This document shows, in pieces, positions 14,503 through 17,227 of a stretch of DNA of 17,227 nucleotides (the first letter of the stretch is position 1; each line of letters opens with the position of its first letter). The DNA is from Wenzhouxiangellaceae bacterium (GTDB lineage Bacteria; Pseudomonadota; Gammaproteobacteria; Xanthomonadales; Wenzhouxiangellaceae). The notes under the pieces are model-generated. The model was given only the letters and a program-made list of their open reading frames with translations. It searched no databases and was not told the DNA's origin. The stretch lies in assembly GCA_023258355.1 (NCBI GenBank), contig JALQZL010000021.1:1-17227 (forward strand), written 5' to 3'. The translations under genes and the position numbers were made by a program.

Positions 14503-15972
14503 CTAGTCGAATAAACTCGCTTGCCGTTTATCAATGGTCGTTTTCTTCTTCCGGCGTGTTGGACGGCGTCGACTACCCAACGCTTGAAAAATCGCTTTCG
14601 ACTCATCTCGAAAACCGGCTTGATGACGAAACGCTTTCATGCGCTCTCGCGCCAGCCGTTGAGCTAACTGGTGGTCGACAATGGGAGAGGTATAGGTGCC
14701 CTGCTTCAGCTCAGGGACCCATTGATTGATAAAGTGATGGTCAGGGTCTTGGTCTTGTGCTTGTTTGACAGGGTTGTAGATACGTGTGGCATTAATGCCT
14801 GTCGTGCCTGATTGCATTTGAATTTGATTGTAGTGAATCCCAGGCTCGTAGTCGGTGAACATTCTTGCCAGATACAGCGCCGTTTCTTTCCAATGAAGCC
14901 AGAGATGATAGGAGGCAAAACTGGTGACCATGGCGCGCATTCGAAAGGTCAACCAACCCGTCTCAATCAAAGACCGCATGCAAGCATCAATGAGTGGATA
15001 GCCTGTTTGTCCTGTTTTCCATGCATCAAAAAAGGCCTCATTGAAATCGTTTTCGCGCATCCCATCAAAGCCACGGTGCATGTTTTCATACTCAAGCCTC
15101 GGTTGCTGCTCAAGCTTTTGAATAAAGTGGCAGTGCCAATGCAAGCGTTTTTCAAATTGGGCTAGGGACTGGCGCCATCGGGTTTGGCCTGCCTCTCGCG
15201 CCTTTTCTTGGCGCGCCCATGTGGTTTGGACAATCTGTCGCAAGCTTAAACTGCCATAAGCAATGTGCGCGCTCAGCCTTGACGCGGCAGTGGGTGCAGA
15301 GTTCGGTGAGGATATCCCGCCACGATATCGAAAGCCTCGGTCAGTTAAAAAACCAGTCAATACAGACTCACCTGCCCTGAGTCCGCCGGGCTGGCGAAGC
15401 GGTGTTGGCGTTTGGTCAAAACAAGGCGCCTCGCGAAATGGGTCACTCACGCCATGGGGAAGTTCAGGGCACTGCACCCGATCGGGGACCGAGTACCTCG
15501 GCTTTTTCATAAAAGTGGTCCACTGGCTTGCCCACCGGTCGCGATTGGTTAAGCCTCGCACGACACCAAATTGTGGATACTCATGAAAGGCCACACCTTG
15601 GGTCGTTGCCCACTGACGCACACGTCGGTCTCGCTGGAACGTCCAGTCATTCCCCGTTTCTTCATGCGCATGAATAACGACCGCCCCAAACCTTTGCCGA
15701 AGGGATTCAAAAGTAGCCACCGCATCGCCCCTCGCCACAGCCAATCCGCCGCCAAGCTTTTTTAGTGCCCGATCCAAATCAATTAGACACTCACCAATAA
15801 AATCTTGGTGTCGAAGACTAGTGTCAGGCTGCTGCCAGTAGGCTGGTTCGACAATATACAGAGGCCAAACAGGCCCGGCTTGGGTAGCGTGCCACAAAGG
15901 CGCATGGTCAGCGACACGCAAATCACGCTTAAACCACACCACATGAACCGTTTGGTTTGAGCTATGCGCCAT
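14503..15972 (-). CDS. phr: Full-length photolyase/cryptochrome-family protein, divergent subfamily
   Basis: A flavoprotein of 489 residues that probably uses blue light to reverse UV pyrimidine dimers. The N-terminal alpha/beta antenna domain starts VVWFKRDLRVADHAPL (11-26). The FAD domain includes KRLHWHCHFIQKLE (275-288), TGYPLIDACMRSLIETGWLT (323-342), MVTSFASYHLWLHWKE and RIYNPVKQ (397-404). The flavin loop reads DYEPGIHYNQIQMQSG (374-389), where E. coli photolyase has Asn378, Trp382 and Trp384; here these align with Gly, Asn and Ile. Trp361 is near the Trp359 position. The tail is very basic and ends ASLFD. The start overlaps the DUF2256 gene by 11 nt with no visible ribosome-binding site, suggesting coupling. 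Photolyase family is certain; CPD repair versus signalling is not. Confidence 0.9.
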   Translation of the reverse strand: MAHSSNQTVHVVWFKRDLRVADHAPLWHATQAGPVWPLYIVEPAYWQQPDTSLRHQDFIGECLIDLDRALKKLGGGLAVARGDAVATFESLRQRFGAVVIHAHEETGNDWTFQRDRRVRQWATTQGVAFHEYPQFGVVRGLTNRDRWASQWTTFMKKPRYSVPDRVQCPELPHGVSDPFREAPCFDQTPTPLRQPGGLRAGESVLTGFLTDRGFRYRGGISSPNSAPTAASRLSAHIAYGSLSLRQIVQTTWARQEKAREAGQTRWRQSLAQFEKRLHWHCHFIQKLEQQPRLEYENMHRGFDGMRENDFNEAFFDAWKTGQTGYPLIDACMRSLIETGWLTFRMRAMVTSFASYHLWLHWKETALYLARMFTDYEPGIHYNQIQMQSGTTGINATRIYNPVKQAQDQDPDHHFINQWVPELKQGTYTSPIVDHQLAQRLARERMKAFRHQAGFRDESKAIFQALGSRRRPTRRKKKTTIDKRQASLFD

Positions 15973-16120
15973 GACGTTTACCGGGGCTACGGTGGCGACG
16001 ACAACGTTCAGAGCAATACTTCACCTCATCCCAACAACTCTTCCATTTGCGGCGCCAAGTAAACGGCCGCTCACACACCACACAGGTTTTCTGAGGCAAG
16101 TCGCCTTTCTTTATAGCCAT
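15962..16120 (-). CDS. DUF2256 small Cys-rich (zinc-ribbon-like) protein
   Basis: A 52-residue basic protein, MAIKKGDLPQKTCVVCERPF at the start, matching the DUF2256 family almost end to end. Cysteines at 13 and 16 (CVVC) and at 36 and 40 (YCSERC) make a probable zinc-binding treble-clef or ribbon; Cys29 is extra. TWRRKWKSCWDEVKYC (21-36) is the family core. It overlaps the SDR stop by 10 nt and the photolyase start by 11 nt, each in a different frame, so all three are one tightly coupled unit. DUF2256 genes are, to my knowledge, often found beside photolyase or cryptochrome genes, but no biochemical role is established. A nucleic-acid-binding or photolyase-partner role is inference. Confidence 0.9.
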   Translation of the reverse strand: MAIKKGDLPQKTCVVCERPFTWRRKWKSCWDEVKYCSERCRRHRSPGKRHGA

Positions 16121-17055
16121 GGCGCCAAGGTGGTATCTAAGTAGTCAATCAATTCATCCACGCTATTGCGAGAATGGCGAGTCAATTGAAAAACATGCTC
16201 GGGTTGGTTTTGGCGATCAAGCCAGATACCCGCCTCGGGCGGTGAGGGTCGTTTATCCGCCAACCACACAACGGTGTCAGCCCCTTGGCTGGGTGTGCGA
16301 AGAATGCCTTTCAATGTTTTTTGAAAAGTGGGCAGTGAGGTTTGGACACCTTGGGTATCGACCCACCCAGGGTGCATGACATACATGCTGGGTCCTCTCA
16401 GATGGGCTTTGTTCCAATGATGTGTCCACGCCACCATGGCACGTTTGTGTTGTGCGTATAAAGACACGCCATCGTACTCGTCGATGGATGGCTCTGTCAT
16501 CGGCAGCAAACGAAGGGGCGTGCCATACATGCCACCAGAACTGACATTGATAATGACCGCATCTTGGCGCAACCGCCTTTGCTCAGTCAGTGTCTTGGTC
16601 AATAACACCGGGCCCAAAAGATTCGTGGCCAAGGCCGTCTCAAAACCTTCCACGGTTTCTTGATAGTGATGGGGCAACATACCAACATTGTTCACCAAGA
16701 CAGACAGGCGATTGTCATCGCCCTCTGGCCACTGATCAACCAAAGCACGAATCTCGTTGAGTGAAGACAAATCGCATACCTGCGTTTCAAAGGTCTCTGG
16801 ATCAGTGGCAAGCGCCTTTGCCTCATTTAGTTTTGTCTCTGATCTGGCCACCGCCCAAACGGTCGCCCCGCGGGCGTTGGCTTCCAATGCGATGGCTTTC
16901 CCAATGCCACCACTGGCGCCAGTCACCAACCAAATTTGATTAGTGAAATCTGATTCCAAGGGTTCAAAGTCTTTCTCAGCCTGCCGATACCCCAAGACAC
17001 TGAAGGCGCGGGCGAAACGACCATAGAACAGTAAGCCAGCCAATTTTTTCAACAT
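16111..17055 (-). CDS. Short-chain dehydrogenase/reductase, DHRS12-like
   Basis: An NAD(P)-dependent oxidoreductase of 314 residues. The nucleotide motif TGASGGIG is at 45-52, NNVG at 122-125, the catalytic Ser in INVSSGG (169-175) and YAQHK with Tyr200 and Lys204, so the active site is complete. The N-terminus (LGYRQAEKDFEPLE) and the HPGWVDTQGVQTSLPTF and QGADTVVWLA segments resemble human DHRS12, whose substrate is poorly known. The open frame can start at a GTG (17085), but that lacks a ribosome-binding site and adds residues absent from relatives; the ATG at 17055 has GGAT about 6 nt upstream. It is the first gene of the operon with DUF2256 and the photolyase, and is divergent from the pterin-synthase-like gene. 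A TTGACA is at 17096-17091, but the best -10 (CATAAT) is 20 bp away. Confidence 0.88.
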   Translation of the reverse strand: MLKKLAGLLFYGRFARAFSVLGYRQAEKDFEPLESDFTNQIWLVTGASGGIGKAIALEANARGATVWAVARSETKLNEAKALATDPETFETQVCDLSSLNEIRALVDQWPEGDDNRLSVLVNNVGMLPHHYQETVEGFETALATNLLGPVLLTKTLTEQRRLRQDAVIINVSSGGMYGTPLRLLPMTEPSIDEYDGVSLYAQHKRAMVAWTHHWNKAHLRGPSMYVMHPGWVDTQGVQTSLPTFQKTLKGILRTPSQGADTVVWLADKRPSPPEAGIWLDRQNQPEHVFQLTRHSRNSVDELIDYLDTTLAPWL

Positions 17056-17126
17056 AGTGAATCCATTATGAGCCCGTTCAGTCACGGCAATGTCAAAAAT
17101 AGCCTCGGGGGTGAGATAATAAAGGC

Positions 17127-17227
17127 ATGGCTAAGTGGTCAAAATATCATCGCGTGCACGGTGGCTTTGAATCGGCGCGCACCCTAGCAAAGCAGCCTCA
17201 TGGGCATAGCTTTGAAGTCAGCGCCAT
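17127..17227 (+). CDS. Possible 6-pyruvoyl/6-carboxy-tetrahydropterin synthase-like protein, N-terminal part
   Basis: The first 33 codons of a gene that leaves the window, beginning MAKWSKYHRVHGGFESARTL. The segment GGFESARTLAKQPHGHSFEV resembles the start of QueD/PTPS enzymes (FxAAHRL followed by HGHSFxV), which act on dihydroneopterin triphosphate in queuosine or biopterin pathways. The HGH pair of zinc ligands is present. The first zinc His (in AAHRL) is replaced by Arg, and the Cys usually before HGH is missing. It could therefore be a divergent paralogue. AAAGG lies only 1 nt before the ATG and GATAAT is at 17115-17120, so expression signals are uncertain. It is divergent from the SDR-DUF2256-photolyase operon. 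With so little sequence, the family is a cautious suggestion. Confidence 0.45.
   Translation, partial: MAKWSKYHRVHGGFESARTLAKQPHGHSFEVSA

Noticed and set aside
1..17227. Mobile elements, tRNA or rRNA genes, CRISPR repeats, attachment sites.
   Set aside because: No transposase or integrase frames, cloverleaf-like segments, regular repeats or flanking duplications were seen; genes abut closely throughout.

Overview
This 17.2 kb window reads as ordinary chromosome from a gammaproteobacterium, probably aquatic or marine. The evidence is Dut, RadC, L28 and L33 proteins very close to the E. coli ones, a TonB-dependent receptor, and mid-50s G+C by eye. Genes are tightly packed, often overlapping, and base use looks even. 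I see no tRNA, rRNA, insertion sequence, phage gene or CRISPR array. The taxonomic placement is an inference from protein resemblance only.

Layout. (1) Positions 1-3561, minus strand: an oligopeptide ABC importer operon with two different OppA-type binding proteins followed by oppB, which runs off the left edge. Both gene junctions are TAATG overlaps. (2) 3620-4984, plus: a plant/alphaproteobacterial-type glutamate-cysteine ligase, starting at TTG, divergent from the opp operon. (3) 4989-6747: the housekeeping block dut (-), radC (+) with its terminator, and rpmB-rpmG (-). rpmG encodes only 55 residues. (4) 6808-8541: a DUF3293 protein (-) and an MFS transporter (+). (5) 8564-10717, minus: a TonB-dependent outer-membrane receptor. 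(6) 10804-17227: a light- and redox-flavoured region. It holds a photolyase-like protein with reversed domain order (-), a 2-oxoglutarate/Fe(II) oxygenase overlapping selO (+), and a minus-strand operon of SDR, DUF2256 and photolyase genes whose reading frames overlap at both junctions. Last comes the start of a plus-strand gene resembling 6-pyruvoyl/6-carboxy-tetrahydropterin synthase.

How they may work together. The opp genes import peptides and GshA begins glutathione synthesis. Dut, RadC and the ribosomal proteins are housekeeping. The right-hand 6.4 kb holds two photolyase/cryptochrome-family flavoproteins, a small Cys-rich protein of unknown function whose frame is interlocked with one of them, an SDR, a possible pterin enzyme and a protein AMPylase coupled to an oxygenase. 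This is the part most worth following up. The best candidates for something under-described are the SDR-DUF2256-photolyase operon with its divergent pterin-synthase-like neighbour, and the reversed-architecture photolyase-like protein.
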